Below, piece after piece: positions 50,545 through 59,676 of a DNA stretch of 64,000 nucleotides (position 1 is its first letter; each line of letters opens with the position of its first letter). Below the pieces are notes generated by a model that saw only the letters and a program-made list of their open reading frames with translations, was not told the DNA's origin and made no database searches. This DNA comes from JAEUHQ01 sp964538915 (GTDB taxonomy: Bacteria; Planctomycetota; UBA1135; UBA2386), in contig CAZIFB010000018.1 of assembly GCA_964538915.1 (NCBI GenBank), forward strand, positions 17,262 to 81,261, in the 5' to 3' direction. Both the position numbers and the translations under genes were made by a program.

Positions 50545-51807
50545 TTGGATTCCGGGCGGCGCAACTTCCACGCGGTGTGGCCGAGCCTGTTTGCGACCTC
50601 CACGGGTCTCAACGCGTTCCTGCCGGTGCTCGCGTTCTACGTCCAGGAGCGCTTCGGCATCGCGGACCCGGCCGAGCTCGCGTTCTGGACGAGCATCGTC
50701 TACGGCGCCGCGCCGCTCGCGGCAGCGCTGGCCGGTCCACTGTGGGGCGGGCTCGGCGACCGGGTCGGCAAGAAGCCGATGGCGATCCGCGCGAACCTCG
50801 CGATCGCGGCGACGACGGCGCTGATGCCGTTCGCGCCGACGCCAATCGTGCTGCTCGTCATGCGCGCGGTGCAAGGCGTGCTCGCCGGCTACGTCGCACC
50901 GGCGATGGCACTCGTGTCGCAGGGCACGCCTCGATCCGAACACGGCCTCGTGATCGCGCGGCTCCAGGTCTCGATGGCAGCCGGCCAGGCGATCGGGCCG
51001 TTGCTCGGTGCGGCCGTTGCACACTGGTTCGGCCGTGATGCGGTGTTCTGGCTCACGAGCGTCCTGTCGGCGGGTGCTGCCCTTCGCTTGCACCTGGCGG
51101 CGAGCGAAGAACGGCCACCGCGGCTCGTCGGGGCGCCGCCTTTCCTGCGTGAGTTCCTGCACTCGAGCGGGCAGCTGCTCGGGAATCGTGTGTTCGCCTG
51201 GCTGCTCGTGCTCGTGCTCCTGCTTCGCCTCGGCCAGAACATGGCCGAGCCGTTCCTGGCGCTGTTCGTCCGCGAACTCGGGCCCGAAGCGCTCCTCGCG
51301 TCGGTTGCTCCGACGCCAGAACTTGCGCTCGACCTGACGGTCGGCGCCGTCTTCGCGGTGCTGGCGATCGCGCAGATCGGGCTCACTCCGTGGTGGGGGC
51401 GACTTGCCGATCGCCACGGGCCGCTGCGTTGCCTCGCGGTGCTGGGGGTCGCGCTGGCGGTCGTGCAGGCGGCGTCGGCGATGGTCCGGACGATCGATCA
51501 GTTTCTCGCCGCTCGCGCAGTGGCGGCGACCCTGATGGCGGGGTCGATGGCTCTCGCGTATGCAGCAGCCAGCAAGCGCGTCGTCGACGAGCGGCGCACC
51601 CTCGCGTTCTCGATGATCCAGAGCTGCATGCAGTTCGCGTTCGCCGGAGGCCCGATGCTGGGTGCGATGATCGCGGTCACGGCGGACGGGGCCACCGAGT
51701 TCCGACGATTGTTCGTCGCGGCGGCAGTGCTGTGCATCACGGCCGGACTGGGAATGTTCGTCCTGCGACGGCATCGCACGGAGCCGCACACCGCGCCCGG
51801 TCCGTGA
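50545..51807 (+). CDS. MFS transporter
   Basis: 420 residues from TTG 50545. Twelve hydrophobic helices are visible, with the MFS motif A in loop 2-3 as GPLWGGLGDRVGKKPMAIRA and its half-repeat later as TPWWGRLADRHGPLRCLAVL. The loop between helices 6 and 7 is short. It looks like a drug/H+ antiporter type by its GGLGDRVGKK and MRAVQGVLAGYVAPAMALVS regions, but the substrate is unknown. There is no ATG near; a -10-like TAGAAC lies 6 nt before the TTG. It is divergent from the GH65-like gene. Confidence 0.9.
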   Translation: MDSGRRNFHAVWPSLFATSTGLNAFLPVLAFYVQERFGIADPAELAFWTSIVYGAAPLAAALAGPLWGGLGDRVGKKPMAIRANLAIAATTALMPFAPTPIVLLVMRAVQGVLAGYVAPAMALVSQGTPRSEHGLVIARLQVSMAAGQAIGPLLGAAVAHWFGRDAVFWLTSVLSAGAALRLHLAASEERPPRLVGAPPFLREFLHSSGQLLGNRVFAWLLVLVLLLRLGQNMAEPFLALFVRELGPEALLASVAPTPELALDLTVGAVFAVLAIAQIGLTPWWGRLADRHGPLRCLAVLGVALAVVQAASAMVRTIDQFLAARAVAATLMAGSMALAYAAASKRVVDERRTLAFSMIQSCMQFAFAGGPMLGAMIAVTADGATEFRRLFVAAAVLCITAGLGMFVLRRHRTEPHTAPGP

Positions 51808-51855
51808 ACTGGCGCGGTGGGTGGAGTGCCCTACACTGCGCACCGTCGGCGAACC

Positions 51856-52596
51856 ATGTGCATCCTGATCGTCTTGCGAGGTCTCCATCGCGATCACCCG
51901 ATCGTCGTGGCCGCCAATCGCGATGAACGCCTCGATCGGCCAGCGTCCCCGCCCGGACTCTGGGTCGGATCCCGCAACCGGCTGCTGTCGCCTCGCGATC
52001 GACGCGCCGGCGGCACGTGGCTGGCGATCGACGCGCAGGGAAGGTTCGCGGGGATCACGAACGTCGCGGGGGTCCCTCCAGTCGCGGAAGCCCCGTCGCG
52101 TGGCCACCTGCCGCACCTCGCGCTCGATCAGCCCGATCTCGCGAGCGCGGTCGCCGCGGTGCAGGCTCGTGTCGAGTCGGAGCCCCACGGGGGATTCCAG
52201 CTCGTGCTCTGCGACGGTACGCGCACGGTCGTGTTGCGGCATGCTCGCGGTCGGCTCGAACGAATCGACTGGAACGACGAAGTGCTCGTCGTCACGAACG
52301 AACACGGTCCGGGTGCGCTGCATCTGCGCGGACTCGTCGCCGCGGCGGCGCCGGCGCTCGACGTTCCGAACCGGCTCACGCTGTTCGAAGCGCTGATGAA
52401 GGACAGCAGCGGCAGCGATGGCCACGTCGTCTGCAAGCGCGGCGCCGAGTACGGCACCGTGTCCAGCTCGCTGGTGGCGGTGTCGCGCGACCCGGCGCGG
52501 CTGGTGTGGCGCTACGCGGCTGGAGCACCCGACGTGACCCCGTACCGCAACTACGGCAACCTCGGCCGGCGCCTGCTGCCCGACGAGCCGGCCTGA
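51856..52596 (+). CDS. NRDE/TANGO2-family protein
   Basis: 246 residues from ATG 51856. The start gives the family signature: the N-terminal Cys in MCILIVLRG followed by VVAANRDERLDRPASPPGLW, the NRDE motif. Further family blocks are DRRAGGTWLAIDAQGRFAGI and TNVAGVPPVAEAPSRG. The N-terminal Cys suggests an Ntn-hydrolase-like fold. TANGO2 is tied to heme or lipid handling in eukaryotes; the bacterial role is unknown. A -10-like TACACT is 18 nt before the start. Confidence 0.9.
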   Translation: MCILIVLRGLHRDHPIVVAANRDERLDRPASPPGLWVGSRNRLLSPRDRRAGGTWLAIDAQGRFAGITNVAGVPPVAEAPSRGHLPHLALDQPDLASAVAAVQARVESEPHGGFQLVLCDGTRTVVLRHARGRLERIDWNDEVLVVTNEHGPGALHLRGLVAAAAPALDVPNRLTLFEALMKDSSGSDGHVVCKRGAEYGTVSSSLVAVSRDPARLVWRYAAGAPDVTPYRNYGNLGRRLLPDEPA

Positions 52597-52638
52597 GCCA
52601 CTGCGCCCGGGTCGTTCCGCGACGATCGGCGGAGCAGT

Positions 52639-54216
52639 TCAGTTCATGGCGGCGAGATTCGCCTTCGCATCGCTGCGCGCCTTCTCCGCGCGCTGCCGAA
52701 CGGGCGCTGCGAGCGCGGCATCCGCGATCTGCCGGTCCGCGATCTCGATTGCACGCTCGTACAGGGTGCGGGCGCGTGCGAGGTTGTCCGGGTTCGCGAG
52801 GTGGTACTGCAGCACCACGCCCGTGTCGTTCATGAGTTGCGGTGAGTCCGGCTCGCGTTGCTGTGCGTATTCGTACGACGTCAGGGCGTCTTCGAAGCGG
52901 CCGGTCTCGCGGCACAGGAAGGCATGGTTGTTCCACGCGTCGGCCGAGTCCGCGAGGCACGCGACGACGTGGTTGAGGTCGCGGCTGTTCGGGATGCGGC
53001 CCTTCTGGTACGCGCGGTCCGCGAGGAACTGGACGACTGCACCGACTTCGGCGCGCTTGCTTCCGTCGAGTGCGCGGATGACGTCGGCGAAGGCGGGCGC
53101 GCCGAAGCGGGCGTATTTCGCCGCGTGCTCCTCGGCGGCGTCCTGATCGCCGAGGCGCCATGCGCACATGGCGAGGTAGTACCAGCTGTTCGGCGCGGCG
53201 GGGTTCCAGGTGGCTGCGTCGCTGAAGCACCCGGCGGCCGCCGCCCACTCGCCGCCGTCGTAGAAGGCGCGCCCTTCGTACCAGCGCAGCGTGGCGCGCT
53301 TCCGAGGGATGGGATTCGCCGAGGCCGAGTAGCGACGCAGCGCCTCGGCATAGAGGTCGCGCCGGCTCTGCCAGTCGCCCTCGAGCGAGAACACACCGTG
53401 GTCGATCGGCGAATCGGGGTCGATCGAGATCGCGTCGAGGAAGTGGGCGCGCGCATCGCCCAACTTTCGATCGAGCAGGTCCAGCTGGCCGAGGGCCGCG
53501 TGCGGGTACGCGCGCGACGGATCGAGTTCGGCGGCGCGAACGAACGCGCGGCGCGCGGTCTGGCGTTCGTCGTCGATCGCGGCGATCAGGTCGGCCTCCG
53601 CCTGCCCGTCGGGACGTTCGTCGGCGTGGCGCCGCAGGAGGAGGCGGAAGCGGCTCGTCGCGATCTGGCCGACGAGCACGTGAGCGCCGGAGCGGTCGGG
53701 GAACCGGCGAACGGCCTCCGTGGCCGCCTCCGTGGCCGCTTCCAGATCCCCTTGCAGGAATCGCACCTGCGCGAGCAGCAGTCGGCACTCGGCGTCGTCG
53801 GGCGATTTCTTCAGAACGTCCTCGGCGATCTCGGCGGCATCCGCCCAGAGGATCTCCGGATGCAGCGTTCCGGGCGCTTCCGCCTGCAGCAGCAGCGTCC
53901 TTGCGAGCATGGTGGGGATCTCGAGCGAAGTCGGGAACGCGCCGCGCGCACGATCGAGCAGTTCGAGCGCTTCGCGGTACCGCGCCGCACGACCGAGGCA
54001 ACGGCTCGCCGCGAGGACCCATTCGGCACGCGACGGCTCCGCGGTGACGAGGCGGAGGAACGCGTCGGCCGCTTCGCCGAAACGCTCGGCCCGTTCCGCC
54101 ACGAACGCCCGTTCGCGATCGGTCGCGATCCCGGGCGCCGTCACCGGCTCCTGCGCCGCGCACGACGTCGCGAGGAAGATCGCGACCGCGAGTGCGGCGA
54201 GACGGCGGCGGCTCAC
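52639..54216 (-). CDS. TPR-repeat protein, second of a pair
   Basis: 525 residues from GTG 54216, overlapping the upstream stop by 4 bp (GTGA). It has a signal peptide with a possible lipobox (AIFLATSC). Ten or more TPR units follow (AERFGEAADAFLRLVTAEPS, CRLLLAQVRFLQGDLEAATE, SWYYLAMCAWRLGDQDAAEE, AFLCRETGRFEDALTSYEYA). The C-terminal unit LMNDTGVVLQYHLANPDNLA then ARTLYERAIEIADRQIADAA closely resembles the end of each half of the upstream protein, so the two genes share an ancestral module. The role is unknown; an exported scaffold is likely. Confidence 0.8.
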   Translation of the reverse strand: MSRRRLAALAVAIFLATSCAAQEPVTAPGIATDRERAFVAERAERFGEAADAFLRLVTAEPSRAEWVLAASRCLGRAARYREALELLDRARGAFPTSLEIPTMLARTLLLQAEAPGTLHPEILWADAAEIAEDVLKKSPDDAECRLLLAQVRFLQGDLEAATEAATEAVRRFPDRSGAHVLVGQIATSRFRLLLRRHADERPDGQAEADLIAAIDDERQTARRAFVRAAELDPSRAYPHAALGQLDLLDRKLGDARAHFLDAISIDPDSPIDHGVFSLEGDWQSRRDLYAEALRRYSASANPIPRKRATLRWYEGRAFYDGGEWAAAAGCFSDAATWNPAAPNSWYYLAMCAWRLGDQDAAEEHAAKYARFGAPAFADVIRALDGSKRAEVGAVVQFLADRAYQKGRIPNSRDLNHVVACLADSADAWNNHAFLCRETGRFEDALTSYEYAQQREPDSPQLMNDTGVVLQYHLANPDNLARARTLYERAIEIADRQIADAALAAPVRQRAEKARSDAKANLAAMN

Positions 54217-57200
54217 TTGCCCTGCAGCATGCGCTCGGCCGCCTGGAGGTGGCGTCGGGCGCCGGGGCGCTGCATGCCCGGGTGGTGCTTCTGGCTCTGG
54301 AGCGCGGCCTCCTTGGCGGCCCCTCCGTCCTTCGCGTGCAGCAGGTGCCAGAGCGCGAGGTTCTCGTAGCAGTCGCCGACCGCTTCGTCGAGTTGCTGCC
54401 GCGCGTCGGCGTGGTCGGGCGGATCGTCGCGCAGCGTCGTCTCGCCGTCCGCGATCGCCGCGTCGAGCATCTGCTTCGTGAGGTCCCAGTCGCGTCCGAG
54501 GTGGTGGATCGCGATCAGCGCGCAGTCGTTGCGGAGCCGCACGTTCTTCGGGTCGAGCTCCACGGCGCGCCGGTACGCCTTGTAGCTCTGCTCGTACATC
54601 TCGTCCGCGTCCTTCTTCTTGCCCGCGGCCTCCAGTTGGTTGCCGTGGTCGCGCGCGAAGAAGGCGGCGTTGTTCAGCAGGTCGACGTCGCTGTTCGCGG
54701 CGGCGGCGGCGGCGCGGTAGATCACCTCGGCCTTGCCGAGATCCTTGCGCCGGAAGTACTTGTCGGCCACGGAGAGGATGCCGATCTTCGTCGTCTCCTG
54801 GAGGCCGAGCTCTGCATCGAGGCGGTCGGGACGAAGGCGTACGGATTCGAGCAGCCACGTCTCGGCGTTCGCCAGGTCGTCCATGCGGAACGCGATGTTG
54901 CCCTTCTTGCCGAGGCACATCGCCATCCATTGCTCGCAGCTGTCGCGGTACTGCGCGTTCGACTTCATGGAGTCCGCGAAGGCCTGTTTCGCCGCGTCGA
55001 GGGTCTTCAGTGCTGCCGCGTTGTCGCCGTTCTCCCGCTGCGACCCGGCGAGGTGGAACTTCGCGTAGCCCAGGTACCAGAGACCCGTCGCGTCCTTGCG
55101 CCCTTGCAGCGCCTCGACCGCGATGGGCAGCTGCTTGTGCGCGGCAGCGGCGTCGACGAGCTCCTTCAGCGCGACCTGGTCGTCCGGGCTCTTGGCCACC
55201 GCGCGGGCGAAGACGTTCACGGCCTCGGCGGGGGCGCCGGCCCACAGCTCGGTGTCGCGCCAGACGGTGCGCAGCGTCGCGTCGAGCTTGTCCTTGCCTT
55301 CGAGCACGCGGAACGACGCGCGAGCCGCGGCGAGCAGCTCAGGGTCGTCGCCGCCCTCCTGCTTCTTCGCAGAGTAGGCGGTCGCCGCCGCGCGTGCGCG
55401 CAGGGTGTGTACCGCGAACACGATTTCGTTCGCTGCGCCCCCCTGGGACTGCAGATGGAGGAGCAGCTTGGACGCGGTGGCGACCGCGCCGGCGGTGTCG
55501 CCTGCTTCGAACTGCGCCTCCGCCAGCATCTGGCGCGGTGGCACGGCCTCGGCGTCGAGCTCCACGGCCCGCTGCAACGCGGTCACGGCGTCCTGGTAGT
55601 GGAAGTCGGTGCCCTTGCGCCCGGCGTCGCGGCTCTGGCGCGCGAACAGCAGCGTGACGTGGCCGCGCAGGAAGTGGTAGGGCGCGTACTCGCGGCATTC
55701 CTTCGCGACACCGTCGAGAATGGTGAGCGCCGCGTCGAGGTCCTGGGCTGCGATCTTCGCGTCGATGTCGGGCTTCACCTTCGCCAGCGCATCGGCGGCC
55801 CCGCCTTGCGGGCTCGCCGCCGGCGCGGTCGCCGCGGCGCGTGTCGTCGACGGCAGTGCCGCCTGTTCGGCTTCCCGCAGCATCCGGGCGGCTTCGCGTT
55901 GTTCGTACGGGAAGTAGCGCACCGACTCTTCGCAGAAGGAGCGGTATTCCGCGAACGGCGCGCCCTTCTTCTCGCGCAGCAGCACGGCGATGTTCTGCAG
56001 CGCGTCGCCGATCGCTTCTTCGATCCCCTGGCGATCCTCGGCGGGGGCGGTGTTGCCGAGAGCCTCGAGCTTCGCCTTGCCGACGGCGATCGCTCGATCG
56101 AACAACGAGCGCGCGCGATCGAGGTCGCGGTCGAGGTGGTAGAGCAGCATCAGACCGCAGTCGTTGACGATCCGCGCGTCGTCCGGAGTGAGCGCGACCG
56201 CCTTCTCGTAGAAGGCGTAGCTGCGTTCCCACAGCTCCCGCGCCGCAGCTTCGTCGCCTGCCTTCGCCCTCTGGACGCCGAGATCGCGCGCGGCGAGAGC
56301 GGCGTTGTTGTAGACGAAGCCGAAGCGGTCGGGACAGGCCGTCAGCACGCTCTCGTTGAATGCGAGCGTCCGCGCCAGCGAATCGGTGCTTCCGTCCGCG
56401 ATCGCGCCGTTCACCGCCACGGCGGCGGAGGCGAAGTGGTTGCCGAACGAGTCGCACAGCTTCGGCTGGTCGCCGTCGTACTGGGTCGCGAGCGGGGACG
56501 CGGCGGCCGCGGCGAGCAGTCGCGCTTCGGCGCTCTTCATGTCGCCCATTTCCACGGCGACGCGGCACGCGGAGAGGCCGCACAGTGCGATCCACTGTGC
56601 CGCGGCGTCGGCGTGTGCCGGCACCATCGCGCGATACTCGCCGAAGATGCCGAGCGCCTTGTCGTACGCCGTGGTCGCGCCCTGGAAGTTGCCTTCGGCG
56701 CGCAGACGATCGGCGCGGAGGAAGGTGGCACGACCCTGGTACCAGCGGAGCAGCGGCGTGCCCGGCATCTCGCGGACGAAGCGCGAGTAGGCGCCGAGGA
56801 GCGCGTCGTGGCGACCGGAATCGATCATCCACTTCAGGTACGCCTCCTGGATCGCTCCCTCCTGCGGTGCGGTGCGGATACCGCGTTCGAACTCCTGCAT
56901 CGCCGCCGCGTCCTGGCCGAGCCACAGGTGGATCTCGGCGGTCTTGGTGGTGGCCTCTGCGGGGAAGTGCTCCTTCGCGCCGCCGAAGCAGGCCGCCGAC
57001 ATCGCGGCGAGTTCCGCGGTCTCCTTCGCGATCGGCGCGACCTTGCCCTTCCCTTCGGCTGCCGCGAGTTCCGCGCGCCTCGCGGCGACGAAACGCTGCA
57101 TTTCGCAGCGGCCGGCCCAGAGTCGGGCCTCGGCGGCGGCGTTGCCCGCGTCGCGCGTGTTGCGCACCGCGAAGCCCTCGGCGGCGCTCCGTGCGGTGGC

Positions 57201-57569
57201 GGCGCCCTCTTCGAACTCGCCGGTCTCGTACAGGCACTCGGCGAGCAGGCGCCGGGCTTCGGGCGAGCCGTCCTTTGCCGCGGATGCGATCACCTTGCGC
57301 AGGTGCTGCGCCGCCTCTTCGTACATGGAGGCCGTGCTGCGCCCGCTCTTCGCCAGCCGCATGGCGCCTTCCGCTTCGAGCAGGTGCGCCGGCGCGCACC
57401 CGGGCTCGGCGCGCAGGACCTCGTCGGCGATCGCGAGGGCCCGGTCCGGATCGCTGTCGAGCAGGGCGCGCGCTTCGTCGAGGCGCACCGTGGCGACGGG
57501 GGAGGGGTCCGAAATGCTGGCGCAGGCGGCCACGATCGTGGCGCACCAGAAACAGGTCGTTGGCTTCAT
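54213..57569 (-). CDS. Giant TPR-repeat lipoprotein with two duplicated halves
   Basis: 1118 residues from ATG 57569. The N-terminus MKPTTCFWCATIVAACAS fits a lipoprotein signal. The rest is TPR throughout. It has two halves of about 550 residues, each closed by the same module: NDCGLMLLYHLDRDLDRARS near residue 466 and NDCALIAIHHLGRDWDLTKQ near 1013, each followed by EAIGDALQNIAVLL or EAVGDCYENLALWH. An Ala/Pro/Ser-rich hinge at about 570-600 joins the halves. The product is translationally coupled to the next TPR gene. Export plus so many TPR units suggests a scaffold for other envelope proteins. Confidence 0.82.
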   Translation of the reverse strand: MKPTTCFWCATIVAACASISDPSPVATVRLDEARALLDSDPDRALAIADEVLRAEPGCAPAHLLEAEGAMRLAKSGRSTASMYEEAAQHLRKVIASAAKDGSPEARRLLAECLYETGEFEEGAATARSAAEGFAVRNTRDAGNAAAEARLWAGRCEMQRFVAARRAELAAAEGKGKVAPIAKETAELAAMSAACFGGAKEHFPAEATTKTAEIHLWLGQDAAAMQEFERGIRTAPQEGAIQEAYLKWMIDSGRHDALLGAYSRFVREMPGTPLLRWYQGRATFLRADRLRAEGNFQGATTAYDKALGIFGEYRAMVPAHADAAAQWIALCGLSACRVAVEMGDMKSAEARLLAAAAASPLATQYDGDQPKLCDSFGNHFASAAVAVNGAIADGSTDSLARTLAFNESVLTACPDRFGFVYNNAALAARDLGVQRAKAGDEAAARELWERSYAFYEKAVALTPDDARIVNDCGLMLLYHLDRDLDRARSLFDRAIAVGKAKLEALGNTAPAEDRQGIEEAIGDALQNIAVLLREKKGAPFAEYRSFCEESVRYFPYEQREAARMLREAEQAALPSTTRAAATAPAASPQGGAADALAKVKPDIDAKIAAQDLDAALTILDGVAKECREYAPYHFLRGHVTLLFARQSRDAGRKGTDFHYQDAVTALQRAVELDAEAVPPRQMLAEAQFEAGDTAGAVATASKLLLHLQSQGGAANEIVFAVHTLRARAAATAYSAKKQEGGDDPELLAAARASFRVLEGKDKLDATLRTVWRDTELWAGAPAEAVNVFARAVAKSPDDQVALKELVDAAAAHKQLPIAVEALQGRKDATGLWYLGYAKFHLAGSQRENGDNAAALKTLDAAKQAFADSMKSNAQYRDSCEQWMAMCLGKKGNIAFRMDDLANAETWLLESVRLRPDRLDAELGLQETTKIGILSVADKYFRRKDLGKAEVIYRAAAAAANSDVDLLNNAAFFARDHGNQLEAAGKKKDADEMYEQSYKAYRRAVELDPKNVRLRNDCALIAIHHLGRDWDLTKQMLDAAIADGETTLRDDPPDHADARQQLDEAVGDCYENLALWHLLHAKDGGAAKEAALQSQKHHPGMQRPGARRHLQAAERMLQGK

Positions 57570-57764
57570 GAGGAAGGGGGAACCGGGCCCGGCCTGGGCC
57601 GAGCCGGCGCGCTGGATGCGGCGCGCGAAAGAGGGGTTGCGACCGGCGGGGATTGTCGCGTCGAGGCGCCTCCCGCGGAAGGGCGAAGGCGGACCGCGGG
57701 CGGAGGGGTCGGATCAAGGTCGCGACGGGAACCGCCGATAGGACGGGGCACTGGCAGGCGCTAC

Positions 57765-58847
57765 GTGACCCACCCGACCATCACGGCGGCGGCCACCCTG
57801 GATCGAACCACGGTGGATCGCCTCGTCGCCGATCTCGACCGCGAACTGCGGGCGCGACCGGCGCGCGTCACCATCGACCTCGGAGCGGTGGACGCGTTCG
57901 ATTCCGCGGGCCTCGGTGGCGTGGTGCTCGGCATGCGGCGAGCGAAGGACGCCGGAGTCGAACTGCGGCTGCGGGGAGTGAGCCAGTCGATGCTCGACTT
58001 CTTCTCGCTCGTGTCCGTGCAACGGCTCTCTCGGAGCGATGCTCCGGCCGCACGCCCCGACGTCGTCACGCGCCTCGGGGCCTTCGTCGAGCCGATGCTG
58101 GACGGAGCCACCGCGGTCGTGCGGCTCGCGGCGGAGTCGATGCACGAGCTGGTGATCGGTCCGTTCCGGAAGCGCGGACTGCGCCTCGACCGGACCGCGA
58201 TCGAGATCGACCACTGTGCGGCCGGCGCCCTGCCGATCGTCGCGCTGATCGCGTTCCTGCTCGGGCTGATCCTCGCGATGCAGGCCTACGTGCAGCTGCG
58301 CGTGTGGGGAGCCGAGATCTACATCGCCGACATGGTGGGCGTGTCGGTGCTGACGGAGATCGGCCCGCTGATGACCGCCATCGTGCTCGCGGCGCGATCC
58401 GGCAGTCGCAACGCGGCCCAGCTCGGGGCCATGGTGGTGAGCGAGGAGATCCAGGCCCTCGAGCAGATGGGCATCCGGCCGCTGGCGTTCCTCGTCCTGC
58501 CGAAGGTCGCTGCGTGCGCGTTCGCAGCCGTGACGCTGACGGTGGTTTTCGACGTCGTCGCGATCGCGGGCGGTGCGCTCTTCGCCCGCGGTGTGGCCGG
58601 CATCGAGTTCGACGCGTTCGGCGAACAGCTGCGCACCGCGCTGTCGTTGTCGGACTTCGTCGTCGCGCTGGGGAAAGCCGGCACCTTCGGCGCGTTCGTC
58701 GGGGTGGTCGGTTGTGCGCTCGGGCTGCGCGTCCAGGACGGCAGCGAAGGCGTCGGCCGCGCGACGACCAATTCGGTCGTGCTCGGCATCTTCCTGATCA
58801 TCGTGGTCGACGCGATCTACGTGACCTGCCAACGGATGGTCGGATGA
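57765..58847 (+). CDS. mlaE: Mla-type ABC permease with N-terminal STAS domain
   Basis: 360 residues from GTG 57765. Residues 1-90 are a STAS domain (the MlaB fold) with VTIDLGAVDAFDSAGLGGVV. Residues about 110-360 are the MlaE permease: VIGPFRKRGLRLDRTAIEID, then five to six helices with FLLGLILAMQAYVQLRVWGA, SVLTEIGPLMTAIVLAARSG, the conserved EEIQALEQMGIRPLAFLVLP and ALGKAGTFGAFVGVVGCALG. In E. coli the STAS protein MlaB is a separate subunit, so here it is fused. The complex moves phospholipid between membranes. It overlaps mlaF by 4 bp. Confidence 0.93.
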   Translation: MTHPTITAAATLDRTTVDRLVADLDRELRARPARVTIDLGAVDAFDSAGLGGVVLGMRRAKDAGVELRLRGVSQSMLDFFSLVSVQRLSRSDAPAARPDVVTRLGAFVEPMLDGATAVVRLAAESMHELVIGPFRKRGLRLDRTAIEIDHCAAGALPIVALIAFLLGLILAMQAYVQLRVWGAEIYIADMVGVSVLTEIGPLMTAIVLAARSGSRNAAQLGAMVVSEEIQALEQMGIRPLAFLVLPKVAACAFAAVTLTVVFDVVAIAGGALFARGVAGIEFDAFGEQLRTALSLSDFVVALGKAGTFGAFVGVVGCALGLRVQDGSEGVGRATTNSVVLGIFLIIVVDAIYVTCQRMVG

Positions 58848-59674
58848 CGCCCGATCTCTCGGCCATCCTGAAGCCCGACACGGGCCGGCGCACCGACGAC
58901 CTCGTGCGAGCCGTTGCGCTGACGACGGTGTTCGGCGACCGCACGATCCTCGAGGGCGTCGACCTCGCGATCCGGCGCGGCGAAGTCTTCGTCATCATGG
59001 GGCCGTCGGGCTGCGGCAAGACGACGCTGCTGCGGAACCTCTGCGGGCTCCTGCCGCCGACGCTGGGATCCGTCTCCGTCGCCGGTCACGACGTCTACAG
59101 CGCGCCCCCCGAGCTGTTGCAGCACCTGCGCCTGCGAACCGGACTGTCGTTCCAAGGCGGCGCGCTGCTCGGCAGCCTGACGGTGCTCGAGAACGTGGCA
59201 CTGCCGCTCCGTGAGAACACGAAGCTGCCGGAAGCGGTGATCCTCGAGACCGCGCGCATGAAGCTCGACATGGTCGGGCTCCTGCACGCCTGCGATCTCC
59301 TGCCGAGTTCGTTGTCCGGCGGCATGAAGAAGCGCGCGGCCCTGGCTCGGGCGATCGCGCTCGACCCCGACATCGTGTACTTCGACGAACCGTCGGCCGG
59401 CCTCGATCCGATCACGGCGGCAGAGGTCGACAACCTGATCGCAAAGCTGAACAAGGTGTTCGGCATCACCATGGTCGTCGTCACGCACGATCTGCCGTCG
59501 GCTCATGCGATCGCCGACCGCATCGTCGTCCTGCTGGATGGTCACGTCGCGAGCCTCGGGTCGCGCGACCAGGTGTGGCACGACCCGGATCCGCGAATCC
59601 GCGACTTCATCGAACGCCGCGTTCCTGCCGAAGACAGCCGTGGCATGGACGTGATCGCGCATCTCGAGGTCTGA
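58844..59674 (+). CDS. mlaF: Mla-type ABC transporter ATP-binding protein
   Basis: 276 residues from ATG 58844. Walker A is GPSGCGKTT in VIMGPSGCGKTTLLRNLCGL. The Q-loop is RTGLSFQGGALLGSLTVLEN, the signature SLSGGMKKRAALARAIALDP, Walker B VYFDEPSAGLDPITAAEVDN and the switch His VVVTHDL. The SGGMKKR form is typical of MlaF/TtgA-type lipid transporters. It is coupled to the permease upstream and precedes the MCE protein by 2 bp. Confidence 0.95.
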   Translation: MTPDLSAILKPDTGRRTDDLVRAVALTTVFGDRTILEGVDLAIRRGEVFVIMGPSGCGKTTLLRNLCGLLPPTLGSVSVAGHDVYSAPPELLQHLRLRTGLSFQGGALLGSLTVLENVALPLRENTKLPEAVILETARMKLDMVGLLHACDLLPSSLSGGMKKRAALARAIALDPDIVYFDEPSAGLDPITAAEVDNLIAKLNKVFGITMVVVTHDLPSAHAIADRIVVLLDGHVASLGSRDQVWHDPDPRIRDFIERRVPAEDSRGMDVIAHLEV

Positions 59675-59676
59675 CG

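Noticed and set aside
54192..58847. 1551-codon plus-strand frame ending in the MlaE permease
   Set aside because: Only the last 360 residues are real. The earlier part is antisense to the giant TPR lipoprotein; the permease begins at GTG 57765.
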